A DNA stretch of 40,878 nucleotides, taken from the NCBI GenBank assembly GCA_944385435.1, contig CALWXG010000002.1:82806-123683 (forward strand). Reading direction: 5' to 3'. The stretch comes from an uncultured Oscillospiraceae bacterium (lineage in GTDB: Bacteria > Bacillota > Clostridia > Oscillospirales > Oscillospiraceae). Shown here piece by piece: positions 24,813 through 31,636 of this stretch. The notes under the pieces were generated by a model that made no database searches, was not told the origin of the DNA, and saw only the letters and a program-made list of their open reading frames with translations. Positions within the stretch are counted from its first letter, which is position 1. Each line of letters begins with the position of its first letter. Position numbers and translations under genes: made by a program.

Positions 24813-25046
24813 GCAATGGCCGATGAGATTGCCCGCCGGAAGAAAAAAGGCAAAAAAGCACTCATAATTTTTTCCTTTCGGATGATGCCCTTCCTTTGAA
24901 TCTGGTTGACGAATAGTTTTAGTAAAGGAATTGTAAAAATAAATGGTAGATCGAGCCAAATTGTTCCATTATAATAAGTTTGACATCTCAATTCGACTTT
25001 AAACTGCCGTTTTGAGCATGCTAAACTTCAAAGAGGAGGGTACAAG
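24813..25046. other. AT-rich gap upstream of the LysM/SGNH gene
   Basis: No credible gene is seen. TATAAT at 24970-24975 is a candidate -10 without a good -35, and TTGACG at 24906-24911 is a -35-like box without a good -10. AGAGGAGGG at 25031-25039 is the ribosome site of the next gene. Confidence 0.4.
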
Positions 25047-26786
25047 ATGTTATTGAGAAGGATTTTAGGTGGTGCCATGGCAGCTGTTATGGTATCGGGA
25101 TGCATTTGCGGGGCATCTGCATCGAGTTACACAGTGGAAAAAGGGGATTCGCTTTGGAGAATTGCCGCCAAAGAACTTGGTTCTGGATATAAGTGGACCG
25201 AAATCTATGAGGCAAACAAGGAAACGATCCGGGATCCAAACCTGATTTATGTTGGGCAGGTACTTACAATTCCAGATGGTGAGAATGAGCCGGAAGTCAC
25301 TCCGCCTGTTCCGGATGAAGATCCAGATGTCCCAGCAGATGTGTGGAGCAGCGCACCGCTGGCATTTGAAAGTGACATGGTCAATGTTATAGGCGGCACA
25401 ATTTCCTGGAACCCGGAAACGATGGAGTGGAAAGCACAATTCCCCACGCCTTATGGGGATACGACACTGGGCGGAACCTATGCCGAAGACGGAACTTTGA
25501 CTTTGATTGAAGACAGCACTGGTGGATATGGCAGCTCGGATGTACCTTACATTCAGGAAGTTTTTGCCGATTTGTTGGCCGGCTGGCAAAGCGCGCCTTT
25601 GTCTTTCAGCGGCTCGATGGTTGAGGTCGTAGGCGGAACTTTGTCTTGGAATCCCAACACCATGGAATGGCGTGCAGAATTCCCCACCCCCTACGGAGAT
25701 ACTACGCTTGGCGGAACATATGCTGAAGACGGCACCCTTACCTTAATTGAAGACAGCACCGGCGGGTATGGTGGTTCTGATGTTCCCCTTATCCAGACTG
25801 TCTTCGTTGACGCACTGGCCGGCTGGAAACATGCTCCTTTGGCATATGAGGGCAGTCTGTTCAACGTAGCTGGCGGCACGCTCTCCTGGAACAGTGAAAC
25901 GTCTGAATGGAATGCTGTATACTCCACTGCTTATGGTGAGACAAAACTGAGCGGCACATTTGACGGAAACAATATTCTGACCCTGGTGGAAGACAGTACC
26001 GGAGGATATGCCGGAGATGATATGCCGGCCATTCAGGAAGTGTTCAACAATGCGCTGAAAGGCATTTATACACAGGATAATGAGGCCAGTCTGTGGCCTG
26101 CAGACACCATTGACCTGCCGGGCAATGCCGATGAATATTTGTTTGAATCCATTGAAGAACTTGAGAACAGCCCGTTGGCAGGGAAGAATCTCTGCATTCT
26201 GGGATCCTCTGTAGTTTATGGAATGGATTCTATGGGAGAAGCTGTGGGTGAATACCTGTCTGCCCGTTTCGGAATGAGCCTGGTAAAAGAAGCTGTATCC
26301 GGAACTACTATGGTGGACAATGGCGAAACTTCTTACATCCAGCGTATGCTGAGCAATATCGATAAGGATGCCCAGTTTGATTTGTTTATCTGCCAGCTGT
26401 CCACCAATGACGCGACTCAGCAGATGCCTTTGGGTGAGATCAGCAGCAGTAAGGATCTGGAGTCCTTTGACACCTCTACCATCACAGGTGCCATGGAATA
26501 TATCATCTGCTACGCCCAGGAGACCTGGAACTGTCCTGTGGTTTTCTTTACCGGCAGCTGGTATGACAGCGCTGAATACGATGCTATGGTGGATCGTCTC
26601 CTGGAAGTTCAGGACAAGTGGGGAATTGGAGTACTTGACTTGTGGAACGATGCCGAATTCAACAACATTTCCGAAGAAGAGCGCGAACTGTATATGTATG
26701 ATGAAATTCATCCGACAAAAGCAGGATATCGCATCTGGTGGGGAACTGAGATGGAGAAGCAATTGCTGGACTTCTTGGCCCAGTAA
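25047..26786 (+). CDS. Exported LysM protein with three 80-residue repeats and an SGNH-hydrolase domain
   Basis: This 579-residue protein has a clear modular plan. Residues 1-27 are a signal peptide; VSGC at 16-19 resembles a lipobox, so Cys19 may be lipidated. One LysM peptidoglycan-binding domain follows (28-75, [13 protein letters not shown] to GQVLTIP), then an acidic Pro-rich linker (78-98). Three tandem 80-residue repeats start at Trp100, Trp180 and Trp260. The C-terminal domain (about 378-579) fits an SGNH/GDSL esterase: LGSSVVYG (likely Ser388), LSTND (Asn454) and YDEIHPT (Asp552, His555). It probably sits at the cell wall and removes ester groups from a glycan; the target is unknown. 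I do not recognise the repeat family. It is flanked by terminators and monocistronic. Confidence 0.88.
   Translation: MLLRRILGGAMAAVMVSGCICGASASSYTVEKGDSLWRIAAKELGSGYKWTEIYEANKETIRDPNLIYVGQVLTIPDGENEPEVTPPVPDEDPDVPADVWSSAPLAFESDMVNVIGGTISWNPETMEWKAQFPTPYGDTTLGGTYAEDGTLTLIEDSTGGYGSSDVPYIQEVFADLLAGWQSAPLSFSGSMVEVVGGTLSWNPNTMEWRAEFPTPYGDTTLGGTYAEDGTLTLIEDSTGGYGGSDVPLIQTVFVDALAGWKHAPLAYEGSLFNVAGGTLSWNSETSEWNAVYSTAYGETKLSGTFDGNNILTLVEDSTGGYAGDDMPAIQEVFNNALKGIYTQDNEASLWPADTIDLPGNADEYLFESIEELENSPLAGKNLCILGSSVVYGMDSMGEAVGEYLSARFGMSLVKEAVSGTTMVDNGETSYIQRMLSNIDKDAQFDLFICQLSTNDATQQMPLGEISSSKDLESFDTSTITGAMEYIICYAQETWNCPVVFFTGSWYDSAEYDAMVDRLLEVQDKWGIGVLDLWNDAEFNNISEEERELYMYDEIHPTKAGYRIWWGTEMEKQLLDFLAQ
25344..26063 (+). 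repeat. Three in-frame 240-bp tandem repeats inside the LysM/SGNH gene
   Basis: The units are 25344-25583, 25584-25823 and 25824-26063, exactly 80 codons each. Units 1 and 2 share an identical 31-residue stretch (protein 132-162 and 212-242), but 18 of those 31 codons differ synonymously. Unit 3 is more diverged. The core elements are GGT-SWN-ET-EW, YG-T-L-GT, and LTL-EDSTGGY. Confidence 0.92.
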
Positions 26787-26800
26787 TTCGAATCTATGAA

Positions 26801-26849
26801 AGCAGTCCGGAGCTGAACCCGAAAAGGGATCAGCTCCGGACTGTTTTCG
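26801..26849. terminator. Bidirectional terminator between the SGNH gene and the PPi-phosphofructokinase gene
   Basis: CAGTCCGGAGCTGA (26803-26816) pairs with TCAGCTCCGGACTG (26830-26843), followed by TTTTC. The outer bases add an A-T and a G-T pair. It lies between two convergent genes and can serve both. Confidence 0.85.
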
Positions 26850-26871
26850 CTCTTAATTGTCAGTGTAATGC

Positions 26872-28119
26872 TCACACCTTGGAAGAGGCCAGAACCTTCT
26901 TCAGATGGGCGAAACGGGGCAGGCCGTTTTCCAGCGCCCGGTGATTTTCACCCTGGATCAGGGGCAGGGCGTAGTCGATGAAGTCCTGGGTCACACCATT
27001 GCCTTCCTTGTTGATCCACTCCAGCGGGACCTTCTTCTCATAGTTGGCCACGGAAGCCAGATCGAACAGCTTGGTCTTGCAGGTGTACTCGCCGTTCTCG
27101 CGGGTGCACTCAAAACCCACCATCTTGTCCGTCTCACCGGCCACAGCCGCTTCCACAGCAGTCTTGCCGGCCAGGAAGGACTCGTCGATATCCGTCTGAG
27201 AGGCCAGGTGAGCGCCGCAGCGCTGGAGCAGGGACAGCTCGATGCCGCGGACCTTGGCGCCGGTTTTCTCCTTGACGATGTTGGCCAGAAGAGCAGCCAG
27301 ACCACCCAGCTGGGCATGACCGAAACCGTCGGTGGCAGAGGTTTTCGCCTCGGAGACAAAGGAGCCGTCGGCGTAGTGAATACCCTCGGAGACAGCCACG
27401 ATGCAGTTGCCCTCGCGGTTGTAGATCTCAGTGACATCCTTCAGGAACTGGTCCATATCAAAGTCCACTTCAGGCAGGTAGATCAGGTCAGGAGCGCAGC
27501 CGGCCACTCCAGCCAGAGCGGCGGATCCGGCCAGCCAGCCTGCGTGGCGGCCCATGATCTCAATGATGGTCACCATGCCGGTATCGTAAACCCGGGCATC
27601 CTTGTAGACCTCAGCGCAGGAGGAGGCAATATACTTGGCCGCAGAGGCAAAGCCAGGGCAGTGATCCGTGCCATAGAGGTCGTTGTCAATGGTCTTGGGC
27701 ACACCCATCACCCGGCACTCATAGCCGGATTTGGACATGAAGCGGCTGATCTTGGAGCAGGTGTCCATGGAGTCATTGCCGCCGTTGTAGAAGAAGTAGC
27801 GCACATTGTATTTCTTGAAGATTTCCAGGATGCGCTTGTAGTCCGTGTCATCCACGTCGGGATCGGCGATTTTATAGCGGCAGGAACCCAGCTCGGAAGA
27901 GGGGGTGTTCAGAAGGAACTCCAGTTCCTTGGCATCCTCTTCGCTCATGTCATAGAGCTGGTCGTTCAGCACGCCCTTGATGCCGTGGGCTGCGCCATAG
28001 ACGGCAGTGATTTCAGGGGTATCCAGTGCGGTGCGGATTACACCATACGCGCTGGCATTGATCACGGAAGTGGGACCACCGGACTGTCCGATGATGCAAG
28101 CGCCTTTCAATTGAGCCAT
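26872..28119 (-). CDS. pfp: Pyrophosphate-dependent 6-phosphofructokinase
   Basis: The 415-residue enzyme is longer than PfkA and carries PPi-type residues. GGNDS (113-117) puts Asp116 where ATP enzymes have Gly, and PKTIDND (141-147) puts Lys142 where ATP enzymes have Gly. IEIMGRHAGW (about 187-196) is the conserved substrate-binding segment. PPi enzymes work reversibly between fructose-6-phosphate and fructose-1,6-bisphosphate, saving ATP in glycolysis or serving gluconeogenesis. Sedoheptulose-7-phosphate is a known alternative substrate in some clostridia. The ATG has GAGGAG upstream. Aldolase is encoded just upstream on the same strand, separated by a hairpin. Confidence 0.92.
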   Translation of the reverse strand: MAQLKGACIIGQSGGPTSVINASAYGVIRTALDTPEITAVYGAAHGIKGVLNDQLYDMSEEDAKELEFLLNTPSSELGSCRYKIADPDVDDTDYKRILEIFKKYNVRYFFYNGGNDSMDTCSKISRFMSKSGYECRVMGVPKTIDNDLYGTDHCPGFASAAKYIASSCAEVYKDARVYDTGMVTIIEIMGRHAGWLAGSAALAGVAGCAPDLIYLPEVDFDMDQFLKDVTEIYNREGNCIVAVSEGIHYADGSFVSEAKTSATDGFGHAQLGGLAALLANIVKEKTGAKVRGIELSLLQRCGAHLASQTDIDESFLAGKTAVEAAVAGETDKMVGFECTRENGEYTCKTKLFDLASVANYEKKVPLEWINKEGNGVTQDFIDYALPLIQGENHRALENGLPRFAHLKKVLASSKV

Positions 28120-28178
28120 TTCAGGATTCTCCTCACTGTATATGATTTTCGTACAATTTCAAAATACGTGTTATGCGT

Positions 28179-28216
28179 GTTTTCCGCTGGCGCGGAATCC
28201 CATGCCAGCGGAAAAC
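28179..28216 (-). terminator. Hairpin between aldolase and PPi-phosphofructokinase genes
   Basis: GTTTTCCGCTGGC (28179-28191) and GCCAGCGGAAAAC (28204-28216) form a perfect 13-bp stem with a 12-nt loop. It lies 28 nt after the aldolase stop. Read leftward there is no strong U run, so some read-through into the phosphofructokinase gene is possible. Confidence 0.7.
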
Positions 28217-28244
28217 GGAATTTCTTATTGGATGCTGTTTCAGA

Positions 28245-29210
28245 TCAGGCCTTGCCGTCGCAGCCCAGAACATCGATCAGCTTGTGCTTCACCAGTTCCT
28301 TGATGTTGGCACGAGCGGGCTTCAGATACTCGCGGGGATCGAACTTTTCGGGATGCTCGTTGAAGAACTGACGGATGGTGCCGGTCATGGCCAGACGCAG
28401 GTCGGAGTCGATGTTGATCTTGCACACGGCGCCGCGGGCGGCCTGACGCAGCTGCTCCTCGGGAATGCCGACGGCATCGGGCATCTTGCCGCCGTTCTCA
28501 TTGATCATCTTTACATACTCCTGGGGCACGCTGGAAGAGCCGTGGAGCACGATGGGGAAGCCGGGCAGACGCTTGGATACCTCGTCCAGAATGTCGAAGC
28601 GCAGGGGAGGGGGAACCAGCTCGCCCTTCTCATTGCGGGTGCACTGCGCGGCGGTGAACTTGTAAGCGCCGTGGCTGGTGCCGATGGCAATGGCCAGAGA
28701 GTCACAGCCGGTCTTGGAGACGAATTCCTCAACCTCTTCGGGGTGGGTGTAGTGAGACTCCTCGGCAGAGACCTTCACATCGTCCTCGATGCCAGCCAGA
28801 GCACCCAGCTCAGCCTCGACAACCACGCCGTGATCGTGTGCATACTCAACGACCTTCTTGGTGACCTCAATATTTTCAGCAAAAGGCTTGGAAGAGGCGT
28901 CGATCATGACGGAAGTGAATCCACCATCAATGCAGCTCTTGCAGATCTCAAAGCTGTCACCGTGATCCAGGTGCAGGCAGATGGGAAGACCGGTCTCAAT
29001 GATAGCGGCTTCCACCAGCTTGATCAGGTAGGTGTGGTTGGCATAAGCGCGAGCGCCCTTGGAAACCTGAAGAATCAGGGGGGCGTTGACCTCTTTTGCA
29101 GCCTCAGTGATGCCCTGCACGATCTCCATGTTGTTGACGTTGAAAGCGCCGATGGCATAGCCGCCGTCATAAGCTTTCTTGAACATCTCGGTAGTAGTGA
29201 CCAGTGGCAT
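28245..29210 (-). CDS. fba: Fructose-bisphosphate aldolase, class II (zinc)
   Basis: The 321-residue enzyme has the class II signature with CLHLDHGDSFE (78-88): catalytic Asp82 and zinc ligand His83. Further zinc and phosphate sites are seen in HYTHPEE, GTSHGAYK and VLHGSSSVP. It splits fructose-1,6-bisphosphate into dihydroxyacetone phosphate and glyceraldehyde-3-phosphate. The frame is open well upstream, but ATG 29210 is the start: AAGGAG lies 9 nt before it and the family N-terminus (MPLVTTTEMFKKAYDGGYAIGAFNVNN) begins there. It lies upstream of the PPi-phosphofructokinase gene, and a promoter with an overlapping inverted repeat precedes it. Confidence 0.95.
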   Translation of the reverse strand: MPLVTTTEMFKKAYDGGYAIGAFNVNNMEIVQGITEAAKEVNAPLILQVSKGARAYANHTYLIKLVEAAIIETGLPICLHLDHGDSFEICKSCIDGGFTSVMIDASSKPFAENIEVTKKVVEYAHDHGVVVEAELGALAGIEDDVKVSAEESHYTHPEEVEEFVSKTGCDSLAIAIGTSHGAYKFTAAQCTRNEKGELVPPPLRFDILDEVSKRLPGFPIVLHGSSSVPQEYVKMINENGGKMPDAVGIPEEQLRQAARGAVCKINIDSDLRLAMTGTIRQFFNEHPEKFDPREYLKPARANIKELVKHKLIDVLGCDGKA

Positions 29211-29232
29211 GTTGCTCAACTCCTTACAATAA

Positions 29233-29261
29233 ATAACGTACGAAAAATTTCCATACGTTAT
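29233..29261. promoter_or_regulatory. Operator-like inverted repeat at the aldolase promoter
   Basis: ATAACGTA (29233-29240) and TACGTTAT (29254-29261) are perfect 8-bp arms around a 13-nt A/T-rich centre. The repeat begins immediately downstream of the -10 box and covers the expected start site, a classic repressor position. Confidence 0.6.
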
Positions 29262-29262
29262 G

Positions 29263-29291
29263 ATTTTAACATTACAACCCGTAAAAAGCAA
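29263..29291 (-). promoter_or_regulatory. Promoter of the aldolase gene
   Basis: Read leftward: TTGCTT (29291-29286), a 17-bp spacer and TAAAAT (29268-29263). The predicted start is near 29256, inside the inverted repeat. Confidence 0.6.
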
Positions 29292-29381
29292 GAGTCCCAG
29301 GAGTATTTTCTGACAAAATGTAAAAACAGGGACAAGATTTTTGCAACTTGCATAGAATGGCAGGGAGGAGGTGGAGCACTT

Positions 29382-29963
29382 TTGATCAAACGCATTCCCT
29401 ATGACCGGAAAGCGGCGGTGAGCTATGCCCATCAATGGGCTTTCAGCCGCAATCCGGCTTACTATGATTTCAGTTCTCTGGGCGGGGACTGCACCAACTT
29501 CGCCTCGCAGTGTCTGTTTGCGGGGACCGGAGTCATGAATTACACCCCGGAATTCGGATGGTATTACCTCAATTCAGAACAGCGCGCGCCGGCGTGGACC
29601 GGCGTGCCGTTCTTCTGGGATTTTATGACCAGACCGGAGCAGACGGTCGGACCATTGGGGGTCAGCGTCCCTCGGCGCCTGCTTCGGCCGGGAGATTTTG
29701 TTCAGCTCCGGTTTGAAACGAGCGGTGCAGAATTTGCCCACACCCCGGTGGTCGTCTCTGTAGGTTTCCCGCCCAGACTGAGCAATATTCTGGTGGCAGC
29801 CCATTCCAACGACGCCGACAACCGGCCGCTGAGCACCTACGAACACGTGGCCGAGATGAGATTCCTGCACATCGCAGGTGCTCTGGTGGACGTGCCGGAT
29901 CCGGAACCTTCCGGCACACCTGCGCAGACGGAACCAACGGAAACCCAGGTCAGTTCAGAATAG
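29382..29963 (+). CDS. Amidase-domain protein (Amidase_6-like, NlpC/P60-type fold)
   Basis: The 193-residue protein starts at TTG 29382, with AGGAGG 10 nt upstream; no ATG is available. DCTNFASQC (36-44) with likely nucleophile Cys37, EFAHTPVVV with His120, and the tail motif HSNDADNRPLSTY match the putative amidase domain of clostridia and bacilli, which is thought to cut amide bonds in wall peptides. It lacks an obvious signal peptide and ends in a Pro/Thr/Glu-rich tail of about 25 residues. It is transcribed away from aldolase and converges on the recombinase gene, 16 nt apart. Confidence 0.82.
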   Translation: MIKRIPYDRKAAVSYAHQWAFSRNPAYYDFSSLGGDCTNFASQCLFAGTGVMNYTPEFGWYYLNSEQRAPAWTGVPFFWDFMTRPEQTVGPLGVSVPRRLLRPGDFVQLRFETSGAEFAHTPVVVSVGFPPRLSNILVAAHSNDADNRPLSTYEHVAEMRFLHIAGALVDVPDPEPSGTPAQTEPTETQVSSE

Positions 29964-29979
29964 CTCAACTGCCATCCGT

Positions 29980-31029
29980 CTATTTCGTCTCTTCCGGTTC
30001 AGACTCAGGCTGCTTTTTGGGCCGTCCGCGGGGCTTTCTGCTGATCTTGCCCAGCGGATTGGCTTGAGCGGCCGTCCGCAGGGAGTCACTGTCCACATGC
30101 GTGTAGATCTGGGTGGTGTTCAGGTGCTCATGTCCCAATACTTCCTGCAGGGTGCGTACATCCACACCATTCTGGAGCATGAGCGTTGCGGCAGTGTGGC
30201 GTAGCTTATGGGCGGAGTATTTACTGCTGTCCAGACCAGCCGCGGTCAGACGTTGTTTGAGCATATAGTGCACGCCGGATTTTGTAACACGGCTGTGCTT
30301 TCTGGTGATAAACAGCGCATAGGGATCGGCTGCGCCGGAGTGCGAGCGCACCTCCAGCCAGTCTTTCAGAGCACTCTGGCAAGCCGCATTCAAAAAGACG
30401 ACCCGTTCTTTATTTCCCTTGCCCAGCACCCGCAGGCGATCTCCCTGGACATCCGAGAGATTCAGCCCGACCAGTTCGGAAATCCGGATCCCGCAGTTCA
30501 GGAACAAGGTGATGATGCAGAAGTCGCGTTCCGCATTGTCTCCATCGATGCTGTCCAAAAGCTGGATGCATTCATCCAGTGTCAGAAATCTGGGCAGAGT
30601 CTGGCGCTGCCTGGGAGAATCCAGTTCCTGAACGGGATTTTCTTCCAAGAGTTTGGCTTTGCTAACCAGGTATTTGTAAAAGGAGCGGATCGTTGCCACT
30701 TTGCGGGCGCGGGTAGAAGCCAGCAGGCCATGGCCGGCGTAGGGGCTGTTGGGACTTTTGGAGCGATCCCGGCTCAGGAAGCTGAGGTAGGAATAGACAT
30801 CCGCCAGACCGACTGAGCGGATCAGATCCAGAGTCACATCCTCAATGGAAATCTCGTCCAAGGGAGTGTTTCTGGGAACCAGACCTTTTTCTAATTTGAT
30901 ATAGCGGAAGAAGGTACGCAGATCCAGAAAATACTCGTCAACGGTTTTCCGGGAATGACCTTGAATGGTTTCGTGATAAGCCAGGAAATCCCGTATAATT
31001 GGGGGTGCTTGTGTGCGGTAATCCGTCAT
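29980..31029 (-). CDS. Tyrosine recombinase (Xer-like) with basic AT-hook-like tail
   Basis: The 349-residue protein has an N-terminal SAM-like core-binding domain (8-125) and a tyrosine-recombinase catalytic domain with Arg182 (CGIRISEL), Lys207 (GKGNKER), His274 and Arg277 (HKLRHT), His300 (LGHEHL) and Tyr309 (QIYTH). Unlike typical XerC/XerD (about 295-300), it has an insertion near 85-103 and ends in RKPRGRPKKQ, an AT-hook-like motif, followed by an acidic tip. It may be the XerC partner or an integrase-type enzyme with its own site. ATG 31029 fits the family N-terminus but has no ribosome site; the frame is open to 31149, where GGAGGAGG occurs without a usual start codon after it. Confidence 0.9.
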   Translation of the reverse strand: MTDYRTQAPPIIRDFLAYHETIQGHSRKTVDEYFLDLRTFFRYIKLEKGLVPRNTPLDEISIEDVTLDLIRSVGLADVYSYLSFLSRDRSKSPNSPYAGHGLLASTRARKVATIRSFYKYLVSKAKLLEENPVQELDSPRQRQTLPRFLTLDECIQLLDSIDGDNAERDFCIITLFLNCGIRISELVGLNLSDVQGDRLRVLGKGNKERVVFLNAACQSALKDWLEVRSHSGAADPYALFITRKHSRVTKSGVHYMLKQRLTAAGLDSSKYSAHKLRHTAATLMLQNGVDVRTLQEVLGHEHLNTTQIYTHVDSDSLRTAAQANPLGKISRKPRGRPKKQPESEPEETK

Positions 31030-31278
31030 ATTGAAAAACGGCGAGACAACATTATAATAAATATAATTAAGGAAGAAAAAACAGCGTGAAGATGCCGACA
31101 GTGCACAGGATGCAAAATAGGGCTGAATCGCGGTTTTACCTCCTCCCAACTAAACAAAATCTTTATTTTGTTTAGTTCATAGTCTCGCCGGAACCTCCTT
31201 CCTGTTCAGTCTCACATTTAGGAATGTTTCAGCTGGCTGACTCAATCATGTTGAGATGACCGTCTGAAACTCACGTGC
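31030..31278 (-). other. Structured leader or small-RNA candidate upstream of the recombinase gene
   Basis: This gene-free stretch runs from a consensus promoter (31279-31308) to the recombinase start. It can form, in transcript order: GTTTCAG/CTGAAAC (31264-31270 with 31226-31232) enclosing CTCAA/TTGAG (31241-31245, 31251-31255); ACATT/AATGT (31214-31218, 31223-31227, competing with one base pair of the outer stem); GGAA/TTCC (31190-31193, 31199-31202); and the 13-bp palindrome at 31148-31177. A second AT-rich -10 (ATTATA at 31051-31056) lies just before the ATG. I match it to no known riboswitch. Confidence 0.4.
31148..31177. repeat. Perfect 13+4+13 palindrome near the recombinase gene
   Basis: AACTAAACAAAAT (31148-31160), CTTT, ATTTTGTTTAGTT (31165-31177). 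It can also be read as 11-bp arms around an 8-bp centre, the size of a tyrosine-recombinase core site. It lies 118 bp upstream of the recombinase start. It could be its recombination site, an operator or an RNA hairpin. Confidence 0.7.
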
Positions 31279-31308
31279 ATTATACACTGCATCTTTGCAG
31301 CCTGTCAA
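31279..31308 (-). promoter_or_regulatory. Full-consensus sigma-A promoter reading toward the recombinase gene
   Basis: Read leftward: TTGACA (31308-31303), an 18-bp spacer and TATAAT (31284-31279), both perfect. The spacer contains CTGCA-N4-TGCAG (31287-31300), a possible operator. Transcription would start near 31272, about 240 nt before the recombinase ATG. Confidence 0.8.
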
Positions 31309-31329
31309 ATTGGAGATGCCAATGCGCAG

Positions 31330-31370
31330 CAAGCCAGGTGAACAGCTTCAGACGCTGCCCACCTGGCTTG
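31330..31370. terminator. Hairpin between the recombinase promoter and the small Cys-rich gene
   Basis: CAAGCCAGGTG (31330-31340) pairs with CACCTGGCTTG (31360-31370), and an inner CAGC/GCTG can extend it. TCTTG follows. Its orientation is uncertain; it insulates the promoter region from the gene at 31457. Confidence 0.5.
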
Positions 31371-31456
31371 TCTTGTCCAGAATGCTCTGCAGAGAATATT
31401 CTGTCTTCTTTCGCTCAAACTAATGACATCGTCATTGTGGAAGGAGAAAATCTGCC

Positions 31457-31636
31457 ATGAGCCTGATTCCGTGTACGCAAAACTGTCTGTTTCAGAAAGA
31501 GGGCCTGTGTATGCTGAATCAGACCATCAAGACAAATGAGCAGATGAAACCCAATGACCTGTGTCTGAATTTCACTCCGAGATCAGATCAACGCGGCAAT
31601 TGCCTCGCGGATGTTAGTAATGCGAATCAGACTTAA
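31457..31636 (+). CDS. Small cysteine-rich protein overlapping radA antisense
   Basis: This 59-residue ORF starts MSLIPCTQNCLFQKEGLCML and has Cys6, Cys10, Cys18, Cys36 and Cys49. The C-x3-C-x7-C...CLNF pattern resembles small clostridial proteins of unknown function, which may bind a metal or Fe-S cluster. ATG 31457 has AAGGAG 10 nt upstream, and a short inverted repeat (AATGAC/GTCATT, 31422-31436) precedes that site. The last 54 nt overlap the 3' end of radA on the opposite strand. The conserved Cys pattern is essentially complete before the overlap, so the tail may be non-essential extension. Confidence 0.7.
   Translation: MSLIPCTQNCLFQKEGLCMLNQTIKTNEQMKPNDLCLNFTPRSDQRGNCLADVSNANQT

Noticed and set aside
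24783-24899. Small ORF with a Lys-rich stretch (MADEIARRKKKGKK) starting inside the second hairpin
   Set aside because: The start is only 1 nt from AGGAGG and buried in the stem, composition is AT-driven, and no family is recognised.
25344-26063. Regularly spaced repeats considered as a CRISPR or mobile repeat array
   Set aside because: The 240-bp units are in frame, code for an 80-residue protein repeat and diverge mainly at silent positions.
26905-29963. Long plus-strand frames opposite the phosphofructokinase and aldolase genes, including one joined in frame to the amidase-like gene
   Set aside because: The first parts are shadows of minus-strand genes. Only the last 193 codons (from TTG 29382, with its own ribosome site) are a real protein.
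31120-31145. T-box-like ACCGCG downstream of a GGAGG run in the recombinase leader
   Set aside because: The full T-box core (GGGTGG followed by ACCGCG) is not present, there is no terminator/antiterminator pair, and the downstream gene is not an amino-acid gene.
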